From positions 3,224,001-3,288,000 of the forward strand of contig CP014771.1 of the NCBI GenBank assembly GCA_001596155.1: a stretch of DNA of 64,000 nucleotides, read 5' to 3'. Both the position numbers and the translations under genes were made by a program. The notes below the pieces were generated by a model that was given only the letters and a program-made list of their open reading frames with translations, was not told where the DNA came from and did no database searches. This stretch comes from Hymenobacter psoromatis. Lineage in GTDB: Bacteria; Bacteroidota; Bacteroidia; Cytophagales; Hymenobacteraceae. Shown one piece after another: positions 19,476 to 28,272 of the stretch (position 1 is its first letter; every line of letters begins with the position of its first letter).

Positions 19476-20096
19476 ATGCCAATCATTCTGCCTTTTGCCC
19501 CCGACCAGGAATTGGAGCCCAGTGCGCACATGGGCATGGCCGAGCGCCTGCAACGCATGACGGAAGACGAGTTTTTCGCCTTCTGCCAAGCCAATTCGCA
19601 ACTCAAATTTGAGCGCCTCGCCGACGGCACTATCATTTATATGGCCCTTACCGGAGGCGACACAGGTCGCCGCAACACCAAACTCATTTCCCGGCTCGAC
19701 CGCTGGGCCGAAGACACCGGCCTGGGCTTAGTGTTCGATTCGTCCACCGGCTTTCGGCTGCCCAGCGGCGCGGTGCGCTCGCCTGATGCGGCCTGGGTGA
19801 GCACGGCGGCCTGGCAGGCCCTCACGGAGACCCAGCGCAGCAAGTTTCCCCCGCTGGCCCCCGAGTTTGTGGTCGAGCTACTATCGGCCTCCGACTCAGT
19901 GGAGGAAATGGCACTCAAAATGCAGGAATATGTGACCAATGGCTGCCACTTAGCTTGGCTGCTCGACCCCAAAACCGAAACCGCCCGCGCCTACCGCGCC
20001 GACGGCTCGGTGAGCGTAACCAAAAGCTTCGACGAAACCCTGAGCGGCGAGGACGTGTTGCCAGGCTTCAGCTTCGTCCTGAGTCTATTGCGCTAA
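19476..20096 (+). CDS. Uma2 family (DUF820) protein
   Basis: A 206-residue Uma2 member: MTEDEFFAFCQANSQLKFERLADGTII, SPDAAWVSTAAW and LAPEFVVELLSASDSVEEMALKMQEYV hold the predicted PD-(D/E)XK residues (D in SPDA, E in FVVEL). Function in vivo is unknown. It is only distantly similar to the Uma2 protein at 9081. It lies 41 bp after pheS and is followed by a palindromic repeat. Confidence 0.85.
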   Translation: MPIILPFAPDQELEPSAHMGMAERLQRMTEDEFFAFCQANSQLKFERLADGTIIYMALTGGDTGRRNTKLISRLDRWAEDTGLGLVFDSSTGFRLPSGAVRSPDAAWVSTAAWQALTETQRSKFPPLAPEFVVELLSASDSVEEMALKMQEYVTNGCHLAWLLDPKTETARAYRADGSVSVTKSFDETLSGEDVLPGFSFVLSLLR

Positions 20097-20120
20097 TAGC
20101 CGCCAACTAAACCAAATAGA

Positions 20121-20212
20121 ACGTCATGCTGAGCAAAGCGAAGCATCTCTGCCGCCTCCCTGTACAATGGGCGAGCGGTGCAGTGGAGATGCTTCGCTTT
20201 ACTCAGCATGAC
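20121..20212. repeat. Palindromic repeat of the GTCATGCTGAGC type
   Basis: ACGTCATGCTGAGCAAAGCG, then AAGCATCTCT, pairs with AGATGCTTCGCTTTACTCAG and CATGAC. It belongs to the family described in the findings and fills the gap before rimO. Confidence 0.85.
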
Positions 20213-20226
20213 AAGTACCAATAATT

Positions 20227-21540
20227 ATGCGTGTCAGAACCCTTAAACAAAACAAAGTCAACGTTATAACGCTGGGCTGCTCCAAGAACCTCGTCGATAG
20301 CGAGGTGCTCATGGGCCAGCTGCTGGCCAACGACTTCCAGGTGACGCACGAGGCCAAGAAGTCGGATGCTAACATCGTCATTATCAATACCTGCGGCTTT
20401 ATCGACAATGCCAAGCAGGAGAGCATCGACACTATCCTGCGCTACGCGGAGGAGAAGGAGAATGGCAAGCTGGAGAAGCTGTACGTAACGGGCTGCCTCT
20501 CACAGCGCTACAAAGACGAGCTGGAGGCGGAGATTCCGCAGGTCGATGCCTATTTCGGCACCCTGGAGCTGCCCCAGATGCTGAAAGTGCTGGAAGCCGA
20601 CTACAAAAAGGAGCTGGTGGGCGAGCGCCTGCTCACCACGCCCAAGCACTACGCCTACTTCAAAATCGCGGAGGGCTGCAACCGGCCGTGCTCGTTCTGC
20701 GCCATCCCGCTGATGCGCGGCCAGCACGTGGACCGGCCGATGGAGGACCTCGTGACCGAGGCCAAGCGCCTGGTGAACATGGGCACTAAAGAGCTGATTC
20801 TCATTGCCCAGGACCTGACCTACTACGGCTTGCAAGCCTACGGCGAGCGCAAATTGCCCGAGTTGCTGGAGCGCCTGAGCGACGTGGCGGGCGTGGACTG
20901 GATTCGGCTGCAATACGCCTACCCCTCGCAATTTCCGCTGGCGGCGCTGGACGTGATGCGCGAGCGCCCCAACGTGTGCCGCTACCTCGATATGCCCTTG
21001 CAGCACATTTCGGATAACATGCTGAAAACCATGCGCCGGGGCATCACGGGCCGCCGCACCAAGGAGCTGGTGCGCGAGATTCGCGACCGCGTGCCGGGCA
21101 TTGCACTGCGCACCACGCTCATCGCGGGCCACCCCGGCGAAACGGAAGCCGACTTTGAAGAGCTGTGCGAATTCGTGCAGGAATCGAAGTTTGAGCGGCT
21201 GGGCATTTTCACCTATTCACACGAGGAAAACACGCATTCGCACACCCTGGCCGACGACGTGCCGGCCGAGGTGAAGCAGGAGCGCGCCGACCGCATCATG
21301 GAAATTCAGCAGCAGATATCGCTGGATTACAACGAGTCGCGCGTGGGCCAGACGTATAAGGTGCTTTTCGACCGGCTCGAAGGCGGCTACTACGTGGGCC
21401 GCACCGAGTTCGACTCGCCCGAGGTGGATAATGAGGTATTAGTGCTGGCTACGAATGACTTGCACATCCCGCAGGGCAGCTTTGCCAACGTGCACATTAC
21501 GGGGGCATCGGACTTCGATTTGTACGGCGAGGTTATCTGA
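20227..21540 (+). CDS. rimO: Ribosomal protein S12 methylthiotransferase RimO
   Basis: The 437-residue radical-SAM enzyme has the N-terminal UPF0004 cluster region (VNVITLGCSKNLVDSEVLMG, NTCGFI, VTGCLSQRY), the radical-SAM cysteines C151, C155 and C158 (EGCNRPCSFCAIPLMRG), and a C-terminal TRAM-like segment. It adds a methylthio group to an aspartate of ribosomal protein S12. LMRGQHVDRP and YAYPSQFP are RimO-like rather than MiaB-like. The start codon is only 14 bases after the preceding palindrome. Confidence 0.95.
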   Translation: MRVRTLKQNKVNVITLGCSKNLVDSEVLMGQLLANDFQVTHEAKKSDANIVIINTCGFIDNAKQESIDTILRYAEEKENGKLEKLYVTGCLSQRYKDELEAEIPQVDAYFGTLELPQMLKVLEADYKKELVGERLLTTPKHYAYFKIAEGCNRPCSFCAIPLMRGQHVDRPMEDLVTEAKRLVNMGTKELILIAQDLTYYGLQAYGERKLPELLERLSDVAGVDWIRLQYAYPSQFPLAALDVMRERPNVCRYLDMPLQHISDNMLKTMRRGITGRRTKELVREIRDRVPGIALRTTLIAGHPGETEADFEELCEFVQESKFERLGIFTYSHEENTHSHTLADDVPAEVKQERADRIMEIQQQISLDYNESRVGQTYKVLFDRLEGGYYVGRTEFDSPEVDNEVLVLATNDLHIPQGSFANVHITGASDFDLYGEVI

Positions 21541-21770
21541 ACCACGGATTTATCGGATTAGTCGGATTTTGTGGACGGCGCATTGTCGGTGTCCGAGCAA
21601 TCGCCCATAAAATCCGATTAATCCGCATGAATCCGTGGTTCAGATAAAAGGCAGCCAATTGGCTGCCTTTTTTGTTTATTCCCGACCTTCGCCCAGCGAA
21701 AGGACCGGGCGGCAACGCGCCACCTACAAAATCCGACTAATCCGCAAAATCCGCCGAATCCGTGGTTCAG
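21538..21770. repeat. Three dispersed copies of an AATCCGTGGTTCAGA-type repeat
   Basis: Copy A (21538-21582) is inverted relative to copies B (21608-21645) and C (21727-21770). All share AAAATCCGAYTAATCCG and end in AATCCGTGGTTCAGA. Copy A contains the rimO stop codon, and copy C contains the bshC GTG start. Confidence 0.85.
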
Positions 21771-23336
21771 ACACTTTCCTACGCCGCCACCGGCGCGTTT
21801 TCCAGCCTGCTTACCGACTATATCGCCGGCGCGCCGGCCCTGGCTCCTTTTTATAATCGCCGGCCCGAGCTGGCCGCGTTTCCGGCCCAAATCGAGGAGA
21901 AAAAAGCCGCCTACCCCCTCGAAATGCGCCAACGCCTGGTGGCCGACCTGTGGGCGCAGTACGCCGAGCTGGGCGGCCCAAACGGCGCGGATGCGATGCC
22001 GCCCGCCGTGGCCGCCAACCTCGATTTGCTGGCCCGCGACACCACGTTCACCATCACCACGGGGCACCAGCTCAACCTGCTCACCGGGCCGCTATACGTT
22101 GTTTATAAACTAGTTACGGCTATTAAGCTGAGCCGGGATTTGAAGGCCGCCTACCCGCAGTACGACTTCGTGCCGGTGTATTGGCTGGCCACTGAGGACC
22201 ACGATTTTGCCGAAATCAATAGCTTCCCGCTCTTTGGTAAAACCTACAGCTGGGCCGGCCCCAGCGGCGCGGCTGGCCTGGGTGGCCCGGTGGGCCGCCT
22301 GGGCTTGCAAGGGCTGGACGAGGAGCTGCTGAGCCAGCTGCCGCCCGAGGTGCCCGCCGCCTTCCGCGACGCCTACACCAGCAGCCAGAACCTGAGCGAG
22401 GCCACGCGCCGGCTGGCCACCAGCCTCTTTGGCGAGTACGGCTTGGTGTGCATTGACGCTGACCGGCCGGCGCTGAAACAAGCGCTCAAGCCGCTGCTGA
22501 TAAAGGAGATACAGGAGCAATTTTCCAACCACGCGGTGCAGGCCACCGATGCCCGCCTCACGGCCGCCGGCTACAAGCCGCAGGTGTATTCGCGGCCGCT
22601 CAACCTGTTTTTGCTCACCGACGAAGGCAAGCGCGAGCGCCTGGAACCCGACGCCCAGCCGCTGGCCGAGCTGCTGGCCCTGGCCGAAGCTGAGCCCGAG
22701 CGCTTCAGCCCCAACGTGGTGCTGCGCCCGGTGTACCAGGAAATCATCATGCCCAACCTGGCCTACATCGGCGGCGGGGCCGAGGTGGCCTATTGGTTTC
22801 AGCTGAAAGACGTGTTTGCGGCGCTGAGGGTGCCCTACCCCCTCGTGCTGCCCCGCAACTCGGCCCTGTACCTGAGCCGCGCCAACGCCAGCAAGCTCGC
22901 CAAGCTGGGCCTCTCGGTCCTCGACATCTTCAAGCCGCTGGCGGAGCTGAAAAAGCAAGTGGGCGCGCAGCTGGGGCAGGAGGAAATCAGCCTGGCCGCG
23001 CAGCAGCAGGCGCTGGCCGACGCCTTCGGGCAGGTGCAGGCCTTGGCCCAGCGCCTCGACCCCACGCTGGTGAAGACCGTGGCCGCCGAAGCCCAAAAGG
23101 CCGCCGGCAGCCTCGCCGGCCTCGAAAAGCGCCTGGGCAAAGCCGCCGAGGCCAAGCACGAAACTGCCTACGCCCAACTCACCACCCTCAAAGACAAGCT
23201 CTTCCCCGACGGCGGCTTGCAGGAGCGCACCGACAACGTGCTCAGCATTCTGATTAATAACCCCGGCTTTATTGAGCAGCTGCTGGCGGGTTTCGAGCCG
23301 CTGGCGCTGGAGTTTGCGGTGGTGCAGGAAGGGTAA
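21762..23336 (+). CDS. bshC: Bacillithiol biosynthesis cysteine-adding enzyme BshC
   Basis: A 524-residue protein matching BshC: LSYAATGAFSSLLTDYIAGAPALAPFY, TFTITTGHQLNLLTGPLYVVYKLVTAIKLS, PVYWLATEDHDFAEIN, and C-terminal RTDNVLSILINNPGFIEQLL. It adds cysteine to glucosaminyl-malate in bacillithiol synthesis. The start is a GTG inside a repeat copy; no other start lies between it and the conserved N-terminus. Confidence 0.93.
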   Translation: MVQTLSYAATGAFSSLLTDYIAGAPALAPFYNRRPELAAFPAQIEEKKAAYPLEMRQRLVADLWAQYAELGGPNGADAMPPAVAANLDLLARDTTFTITTGHQLNLLTGPLYVVYKLVTAIKLSRDLKAAYPQYDFVPVYWLATEDHDFAEINSFPLFGKTYSWAGPSGAAGLGGPVGRLGLQGLDEELLSQLPPEVPAAFRDAYTSSQNLSEATRRLATSLFGEYGLVCIDADRPALKQALKPLLIKEIQEQFSNHAVQATDARLTAAGYKPQVYSRPLNLFLLTDEGKRERLEPDAQPLAELLALAEAEPERFSPNVVLRPVYQEIIMPNLAYIGGGAEVAYWFQLKDVFAALRVPYPLVLPRNSALYLSRANASKLAKLGLSVLDIFKPLAELKKQVGAQLGQEEISLAAQQQALADAFGQVQALAQRLDPTLVKTVAAEAQKAAGSLAGLEKRLGKAAEAKHETAYAQLTTLKDKLFPDGGLQERTDNVLSILINNPGFIEQLLAGFEPLALEFAVVQEG

Positions 23337-23388
23337 ATGAGATTCAAATAAGGCAAGACCTATCTTTACCACAATTCGTCAATTAGTC

Positions 23389-23976
23389 ATGTGTCGCTAT
23401 TCTTACCACTTATATAAGCCGCACTATGCGTGCTTCAGCTGTCGTAAAGCATTCAAGCGCCCATTAATAAGCGATGCTGGACGCCATCAATCGGTGAATG
23501 GTCGCTGGTATGCCGAGCAAGCTGGTAAGGTGGCGCAAGGTTGGGGAACTGTGGAGCAAATTGCTGCTACCTGCCCCGATTGCGGCGAATTGATGGCTGA
23601 TATGGGCCTGGATTTTAAGGCACCCCTTAAAATTGACCGTAAGGCTTGGCAGAATCTAAGCATGCTATACTCCGTTGGTATAACATTTCATTCATGCGGC
23701 TGTGGGGGCCACGGTTATGTACCAGCCACAACTGATGCGTTAGCCAACTATCTGGCGACACGGCAAGCTGATTACGTGCGGGAGCTACAGTTTTGGTTCA
23801 ATCGTCCGGCACCTACTACAGATACTGAACGCCAGGAAAACCTGTCGCATAACCGAGGTTTACCTATGAGCAAGCGAGGCTACGTTGAGCCCGCCGTCGC
23901 AATCGCTTATTGGCAACAACGCGTGCAAGCGGTTACTGAGCACCTAAGCAAATTGTCCCACAACTTACGTAAGTAG
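23389..23976 (+). CDS. Unknown protein with zinc-ribbon-like cysteine pairs
   Basis: A 195-residue protein with YACFSCRKAFKRP and AATCPDCGELMADMGLDFKAP, two CxxC pairs suggesting a zinc ribbon, then HSCGCGGHGYVPAT. The C-terminal half is helical with no known domain. Base composition is visibly less GC-rich than the flanking bshC and cyclo-ligase genes, and rare-for-region A/T third positions are common, which suggests acquisition by transfer. Function unknown. Confidence 0.7.
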   Translation: MCRYSYHLYKPHYACFSCRKAFKRPLISDAGRHQSVNGRWYAEQAGKVAQGWGTVEQIAATCPDCGELMADMGLDFKAPLKIDRKAWQNLSMLYSVGITFHSCGCGGHGYVPATTDALANYLATRQADYVRELQFWFNRPAPTTDTERQENLSHNRGLPMSKRGYVEPAVAIAYWQQRVQAVTEHLSKLSHNLRK

Positions 23977-24009
23977 TCTTACCAAAACTTTCACAGTTAT
24001 TGGCGGCCT

Positions 24010-24609
24010 GTGACTATTAATAAATTTACCAAAGCGGCCCTGCGCCGCGCCGCCCTACCCCCCCGCCTGGCCCTGACGCCGGCCGAAGTGGCTCACCGCA
24101 GCGCGCTGCTGAGCGAGCAATTGTTCGCGCATTTTCCGATTGCTGGGTGGCGCTGGCTGCACGTTTTTTTGCCGTTGGCTAGTAAGAATGAGCCCGATAC
24201 CTGGCTCATAATCCGCCGCATCTGGGCTGAGATGTCGGCTTTGCGGCTGGCCGCGCCCGTGGTGCAGGGCGATGGCATTTCGCTGAAACACTACGAGTTG
24301 ACGCCCGCCACGCCGCTGGCCGCCAACCGCTGGGGCATTCCCGAGCCGGCGGCCACGCCCGCCACGGAAGTGGCTCCGGCGCGGCTCGATGCGGTGCTGG
24401 TGCCGCTGCTGGCTTGCGATGCGCAGGGCCAGCGCGTGGGCTACGGCGGCGGCTTCTACGACCAGTTTTTGGCGCGGTGCCGACCCGATGCGCTTTTTAT
24501 TGGGCTCACTATTTTGGATGATGCGCCCGTGCCCGCGCTGGCCGACGTGCTGCCCACCGACGTGCCGCTGCACGCCTGCCTCACGCCGGGCGGGGTGTGG
24601 AAATTTTAG
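24010..24609 (+). CDS. 5-formyltetrahydrofolate cyclo-ligase
   Basis: The 199-residue protein has the family signatures: VFLPLASKNEPDTWLIIRRIW and the phosphate-binding GYGGGFYDQFLARC followed by FIGLTILDD. It converts 5-formyl-THF to methenyl-THF using ATP. A GTG at 24010 is the only start ahead of the conserved N-terminus. The LPPRLAL segment is encoded by the CCTACCCCCC motif. Confidence 0.92.
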   Translation: MTINKFTKAALRRAALPPRLALTPAEVAHRSALLSEQLFAHFPIAGWRWLHVFLPLASKNEPDTWLIIRRIWAEMSALRLAAPVVQGDGISLKHYELTPATPLAANRWGIPEPAATPATEVAPARLDAVLVPLLACDAQGQRVGYGGGFYDQFLARCRPDALFIGLTILDDAPVPALADVLPTDVPLHACLTPGGVWKF

Positions 24610-24782
24610 CGGAGCGGCATCGGCTGGGTAGCGGCTGCCTTTGGTAGCGCCCGGCCGGGAGGTGGGGCGCGGGCGGCGGCCCTTCCCTACCCCCTCCTTT
24701 TTCTCCGACGTCCGCCCTCAACCAACCCGCCCCGAAAGCCGGCAAAAAGCCGCGCGCTCGCAAGCACAGCTTCCACCTCGAC

Positions 24783-25232
24783 ATGACGCCGATGGTGGAC
24801 CTGGCGTTTTTGCTGCTCACGTTTTTCATGCTCACCACCACCTTCGCCAAGCCCCGCGTAATGCAGTTGACCATGCCGGTAAAGTCGGTTGAGGAAACGC
24901 CGCTGCAAGCGTCTAAGGCCATGACGATTATCCTGGGCAGCGGGCATCAAGCTTATTATTATTTTGGGCTGAATGCGCCCGCCGACCCCGGCGTGCCGGT
25001 GCCCACGCTGCACCGCACCGACTTTGGGCCGCGGGGCCTGCGACAGGCGCTGTTGGCGCGGGGCCGGCGGCAGCCCGCGCCGGTTATTCTTATAAAAACC
25101 GCGCCCAAAGCCAAGTACCAGGACATGGTGAACGCGCTGGACGAGCTGAACATCACCGACCAGAAGAACTACGCCATCACGGCGCTGAGCGCCGCCGACC
25201 GCCAGCTGCTGCCGGCCGGCGAGCGGGAATAG
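24783..25232 (+). CDS. ExbD/TolR-like biopolymer transport protein
   Basis: The product has the ExbD transmembrane start MTPMVDLAFLLLTFFMLTTTF with the conserved pore aspartate, and a periplasmic domain ending KYQDMVNALDELNI. ExbD works with ExbB and TonB to energise outer-membrane transport. The basic segment usually before the helix (KAGKKPRARKHSFHLD) is encoded in frame upstream of this ATG, yet that extension has no ATG, GTG or TTG, so the true start is probably non-canonical within 24690-24780. No exbB or tonB is adjacent. Confidence 0.82.
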   Translation: MTPMVDLAFLLLTFFMLTTTFAKPRVMQLTMPVKSVEETPLQASKAMTIILGSGHQAYYYFGLNAPADPGVPVPTLHRTDFGPRGLRQALLARGRRQPAPVILIKTAPKAKYQDMVNALDELNITDQKNYAITALSAADRQLLPAGERE

Positions 25233-25242
25233 CCGCCTAGCG

Positions 25243-25414
25243 AGCACCTCACCCCCTGACCCCCTCCCCAAAAAAGAGGGGGCACCGGAATTGCCTTAGA
25301 GAAATTTATTAAAACACAAAGTTTTGTCAAACAGCATTTTGCATTTCTTACTAATGCCGTTTGCTGCGAGCCGGTGCCCCTCTTTTTTGGAGAGAGGCTC
25401 AGGGGGTGAGGTGC
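25243..25414. repeat. MITE-like long inverted repeat with AT-rich centre
   Basis: GCACCTCACCCCCTGACCCC through GGGGGCACCGG (25243-25287) pairs imperfectly with CCGGTGCCCCTC through GGGGGTGAGGTGC (25371-25414). The core is AT-rich. It lies between convergent genes and shows no coding potential. Confidence 0.85.
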
Positions 25415-25416
25415 CC

Positions 25417-25950
25417 TCAGCGCCTCAGCAGCCGCACCTCCTCAATACGGGCCTGGCCCCAGGGCGCGATGCTGACGCGCACGCGCACGGCGGGGCTGGT
25501 TTTGCCGAGGCGCAGGGGGCTGTCGCCGGGCACGTAGTAGCGCTCCAGGTTGTAGCGCAGGCTCAGGGTGTGGTTATACACCTCCGTGACCCAGCCGCGT
25601 AGCACGGCCTGGCCGGCGGCGGGCTTCAGCTCATGGTCGTAAATGCCGGTGGGGGTGGCGAGGCTGTCGGGGCCGGGCGCGGTGGCCAGCAGCACGTACA
25701 CGGCTTGGCGGCGCTGCGGGGGGGTAGGGCCGCGCCAGGCCGCCAGGGGCACCTCGGCGACGGTGTAGCGCAGGCGCACGAAACTCTCGTATTGCAGGCC
25801 GTGCAAATCAACGGGCGCGGTGGCCAGCCAGATGTGTTGGCCGTAGGCCGTGGTGGCGTAGCCCGCGCCGGCCACACCCAGCACGTAGAGCACCTGCGCC
25901 GCCACGAGCAGCCGCAGCAAGAGGCGATGAGAGGGGGTAGGGCGGCGCAT
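25417..25950 (-). CDS. GDYXXLXY-domain membrane-anchored protein
   Basis: A 177-residue protein with an N-terminal membrane anchor (LLLRLLVAAQVLYVLGVAGAGYA) and a periplasmic domain. Its position directly after a DUF2157 gene and motifs GLQYESFVRLRYTVAEVPL and NLERYYVPG match the GDYXXLXY family, which is normally paired with DUF2157. Function is unknown. Its ATG overlaps the DUF2157 stop by one base (TGATG), suggesting translational coupling. Confidence 0.78.
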   Translation of the reverse strand: MRRPTPSHRLLLRLLVAAQVLYVLGVAGAGYATTAYGQHIWLATAPVDLHGLQYESFVRLRYTVAEVPLAAWRGPTPPQRRQAVYVLLATAPGPDSLATPTGIYDHELKPAAGQAVLRGWVTEVYNHTLSLRYNLERYYVPGDSPLRLGKTSPAVRVRVSIAPWGQARIEEVRLLRR

Positions 25951-27221
25951 CAGCTGTTGGTTTCGGGTTCCTGGTTGGGCAAAGCGATGACGGCCGCCAC
26001 GCCGGCGGCCAGGCGGTGGGCGTTGCGCCGGCGCAGATACCAGCTCAGGCTCAGCAGCAGCACGCCGCCAATCAGGAAAAACAGCGACTTATCCAGGAAG
26101 GCCCAGGTGAGCTTGAAATACGCCACCATCGTGGCCACTACGAAGAGCACAGTGCCCAGCGTGAGCTGCTCGGCCTCGCCCGCGCGGTGGGCGCGGGCCA
26201 GCACCGAGCCGGCGTGGGCATACAGCACCACCAGCGTGGCCACGGCCAGCGGCAGCCCGCCCGGCAGGTAGAAGCCCGGCAGCAGCAGCAGCCAATCGGG
26301 CAGGCTGGCCAGGCGGCCCCGCGCCCGCTTGCCGGCCACCGACAGCGCCAGCACGGCCCCCAGCGCGCCCAAATAAGCCAGCACCGGCGGTCGCAGCAGC
26401 CCGGCGTACTGGTCGGTTTCGCCAAACAGGGCCAGGCCGAGGGCAAACAGGTAGGCCGCCACCAGCGGCGGGCCTTGCAGGGCGCGGCCGGCCGCGCGGT
26501 GGGGGTGCCAGTCGCCGGCCGCGTACACGAGCATGGCCGGAATAAAAAACCAGGTGATTTTGGCATGGGTGAGGGCCACCCACAGCGCCGCCTGCCACAA
26601 GAGGCTCAGCGCCAGCAGGCTGGCAACCAGCGTGTCGGGCTCGCGGCCGGCGGCCGGCCGCCACCAGCGCCAGCCGCTGCCCAGTGCCACCAGCCCCAGC
26701 GTGGCGTAGCTGAACACGCCCAGCGCCTGCGTGCAATACGTTTGCACGGCCACGCCGATGACAATCGGCAGCAGCGTGAGCGTCTGGCTGTCATACAAAT
26801 AGCTCAGTAGCACGCCCGCCACCACCCAGGCCAGCAGGCCGCTCACGTCGTAGCCCACCAGCTGGTAAAGCTGACTAGTGAGAATAATACTGGCCCCGAA
26901 AATCACCAGCCCCAGCCCCAGCAGGCCGTGGCCCACCCGGCGGTTGCCCCGGTGCAAAAAATACTCGCCGCCCGCGTAGGCGGCCAGTAGGCTGCCCAGC
27001 AGCAGCCCCAGCCGCACCGGGGGGGGTAGGCTTTGCCAGTTGGCGGCCACCACGCTCAACGCGCTCAGACCCACCAGGATGCTGCCCAGCAGCGGCAGCA
27101 GGCCTACGGCCTGCACGGCATCGGGGGGGTAGCGCGCCAGCAGGCGCGCGCGCTGCGCCTCCGTAATGAGGCCCTCGGCCACCCAGGCCGGGCTTTCGGT
27201 TTCCAAAAATTTGCGACTCAT
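25950..27221 (-). CDS. DUF2157 domain multi-pass membrane protein
   Basis: A 423-residue protein starting with the cytoplasmic DUF2157 helix region (WVAEGLITEAQRARLLARYP), followed by about ten or more membrane helices (for example LLPLLGSILVGLSALSVVAANW). Function of the family is unknown. It overlaps the upstream zinc-ribbon gene by 4 bases (ATGA) and the downstream GDYXXLXY gene by one, so the three form a coupled operon. Confidence 0.82.
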   Translation of the reverse strand: MSRKFLETESPAWVAEGLITEAQRARLLARYPPDAVQAVGLLPLLGSILVGLSALSVVAANWQSLPPPVRLGLLLGSLLAAYAGGEYFLHRGNRRVGHGLLGLGLVIFGASIILTSQLYQLVGYDVSGLLAWVVAGVLLSYLYDSQTLTLLPIVIGVAVQTYCTQALGVFSYATLGLVALGSGWRWWRPAAGREPDTLVASLLALSLLWQAALWVALTHAKITWFFIPAMLVYAAGDWHPHRAAGRALQGPPLVAAYLFALGLALFGETDQYAGLLRPPVLAYLGALGAVLALSVAGKRARGRLASLPDWLLLLPGFYLPGGLPLAVATLVVLYAHAGSVLARAHRAGEAEQLTLGTVLFVVATMVAYFKLTWAFLDKSLFFLIGGVLLLSLSWYLRRRNAHRLAAGVAAVIALPNQEPETNS

Positions 27222-27508
27222 TCGATGGGCAGTAATCCGCTGGCCGGCATGGTCAGCGCCGCCTCCACCAGCTCTTCCACCAGCGCGTCAAGGCCGTGGT
27301 ACCAGTCGAGGTGGGGCGAAGTGACGCCGCAGCCACCCGGCCGGGGCGGGCACGTGGTCACGGCCCAGCGGTAGTGGCACCGCGGGCAGGTGCCGCCCGT
27401 TTCAAACGTGTCCCAGACGTGCCCGCAGCGGCACTGCCAATGCGCGCCGCCATCGGGCTCCCACTGGCAGGCAGGGCAGCAAATTTCTATTGATGAGTCG
27501 GTTGCCAT
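27218..27508 (-). CDS. Small zinc-ribbon protein
   Basis: A 96-residue protein with three cysteine pairs: CCPACQW, CRCGHVW and CPRCHYRW. These look like two zinc ribbons, the second resembling a rubredoxin-type knuckle. The C-terminal HLDWYHGLDALVEELVEAAL is helical. Function unknown; likely a zinc-binding partner in the DUF2157 operon, with which it overlaps by 4 bases. The ATG at 27508 is used because upstream in-frame sequence lies in mnmD. Confidence 0.7.
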   Translation of the reverse strand: MATDSSIEICCPACQWEPDGGAHWQCRCGHVWDTFETGGTCPRCHYRWAVTTCPPRPGGCGVTSPHLDWYHGLDALVEELVEAALTMPASGLLPIE

Positions 27509-27534
27509 AGCAGATAAAGAAGTAGATAAGACAA

Positions 27535-28251
27535 TTACGCCGGCTTGCGGGCTCGCGTCATTTCGCGCTTGCCAGGCGGGCCGGGCAGCTTTTCGGTGAG
27601 CCAGCCGGCGGCCCGCAGGTTGCGCCGAAACTGGCCCTGGGCGCAGTAGCTCACCAGCACCGCACCGGGCGCGGCGGCCGCGTAGAGCTTCGCAAATATG
27701 GCCTCCGTCCACAGCTCGGGCTGCTTTTCGGGGGCGAAGGCGTCGAAGTAAATTAAGTCGTAATGGCTGGCTGGCAGGTCGGCGGTCTGAATTGTTTGCT
27801 GGATTTTAGTCAGTATTAACTGCTCATCTAACGCAAACACTTCATTCCAGGGAGCACTATGCAAGGCCGCGAAAGCACTGCTCAATTCAAGCTGGCTTTG
27901 CCATTGTGAGCGCAGGGAAGCGAGGGCATCCGGCGGCAGCGGGTAGGTTTCGTAACCATCATAAAAGATGAGCGCATCAGCTACCTGTGCTGCTTCCAGC
28001 GTCAGCAGCGCGTTGAGGCCCGTGCCCAGGCCCACTTCCAGCAGATGCAGTGGGCCTTCGGTAGCCTGACCCAACCCCGCCGCCAGCAACGGCCGCAGCC
28101 CCGCCTCAATAAACACGTGGCGCGACTCCTGCCGCGCGCCGTGCGTACTGTGGTAGTGCTCGTCGAGCGCGGGCACGTAGAGCGTGGGCGAGCCGTCGGC
28201 GGTGGTGCGCACCTCTATTTTTGACCCGCCTTCCACTCGCTCCCTGCTCAT
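27535..28251 (-). CDS. mnmD: tRNA 5-methylaminomethyl-2-thiouridine methyltransferase, MnmD-type
   Basis: The 238-residue protein is a single-domain MnmD (DUF752) enzyme: SRHVFIEAGLRPLL, the SAM site LLEVGLGTGLNALLTLEAA, YDLIYFDAFAPEKQPELWTE, and VSYCAQGQFRRNLRAAGW. It methylates the wobble uridine in certain tRNAs. The C-terminal oxidase half of E. coli MnmC is absent, as usual in Bacteroidota. The start at 28251 is 21 bp from the divergent thioesterase ATG, so promoters must overlap. Confidence 0.92.
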   Translation of the reverse strand: MSRERVEGGSKIEVRTTADGSPTLYVPALDEHYHSTHGARQESRHVFIEAGLRPLLAAGLGQATEGPLHLLEVGLGTGLNALLTLEAAQVADALIFYDGYETYPLPPDALASLRSQWQSQLELSSAFAALHSAPWNEVFALDEQLILTKIQQTIQTADLPASHYDLIYFDAFAPEKQPELWTEAIFAKLYAAAAPGAVLVSYCAQGQFRRNLRAAGWLTEKLPGPPGKREMTRARKPA

Positions 28252-28272
28252 TAGTACTTGCTCCTTGAAAAA

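Noticed and set aside
22110..23372. Long antisense open frame opposite bshC
   Set aside because: No recognisable domain; bshC signatures cover the whole region.
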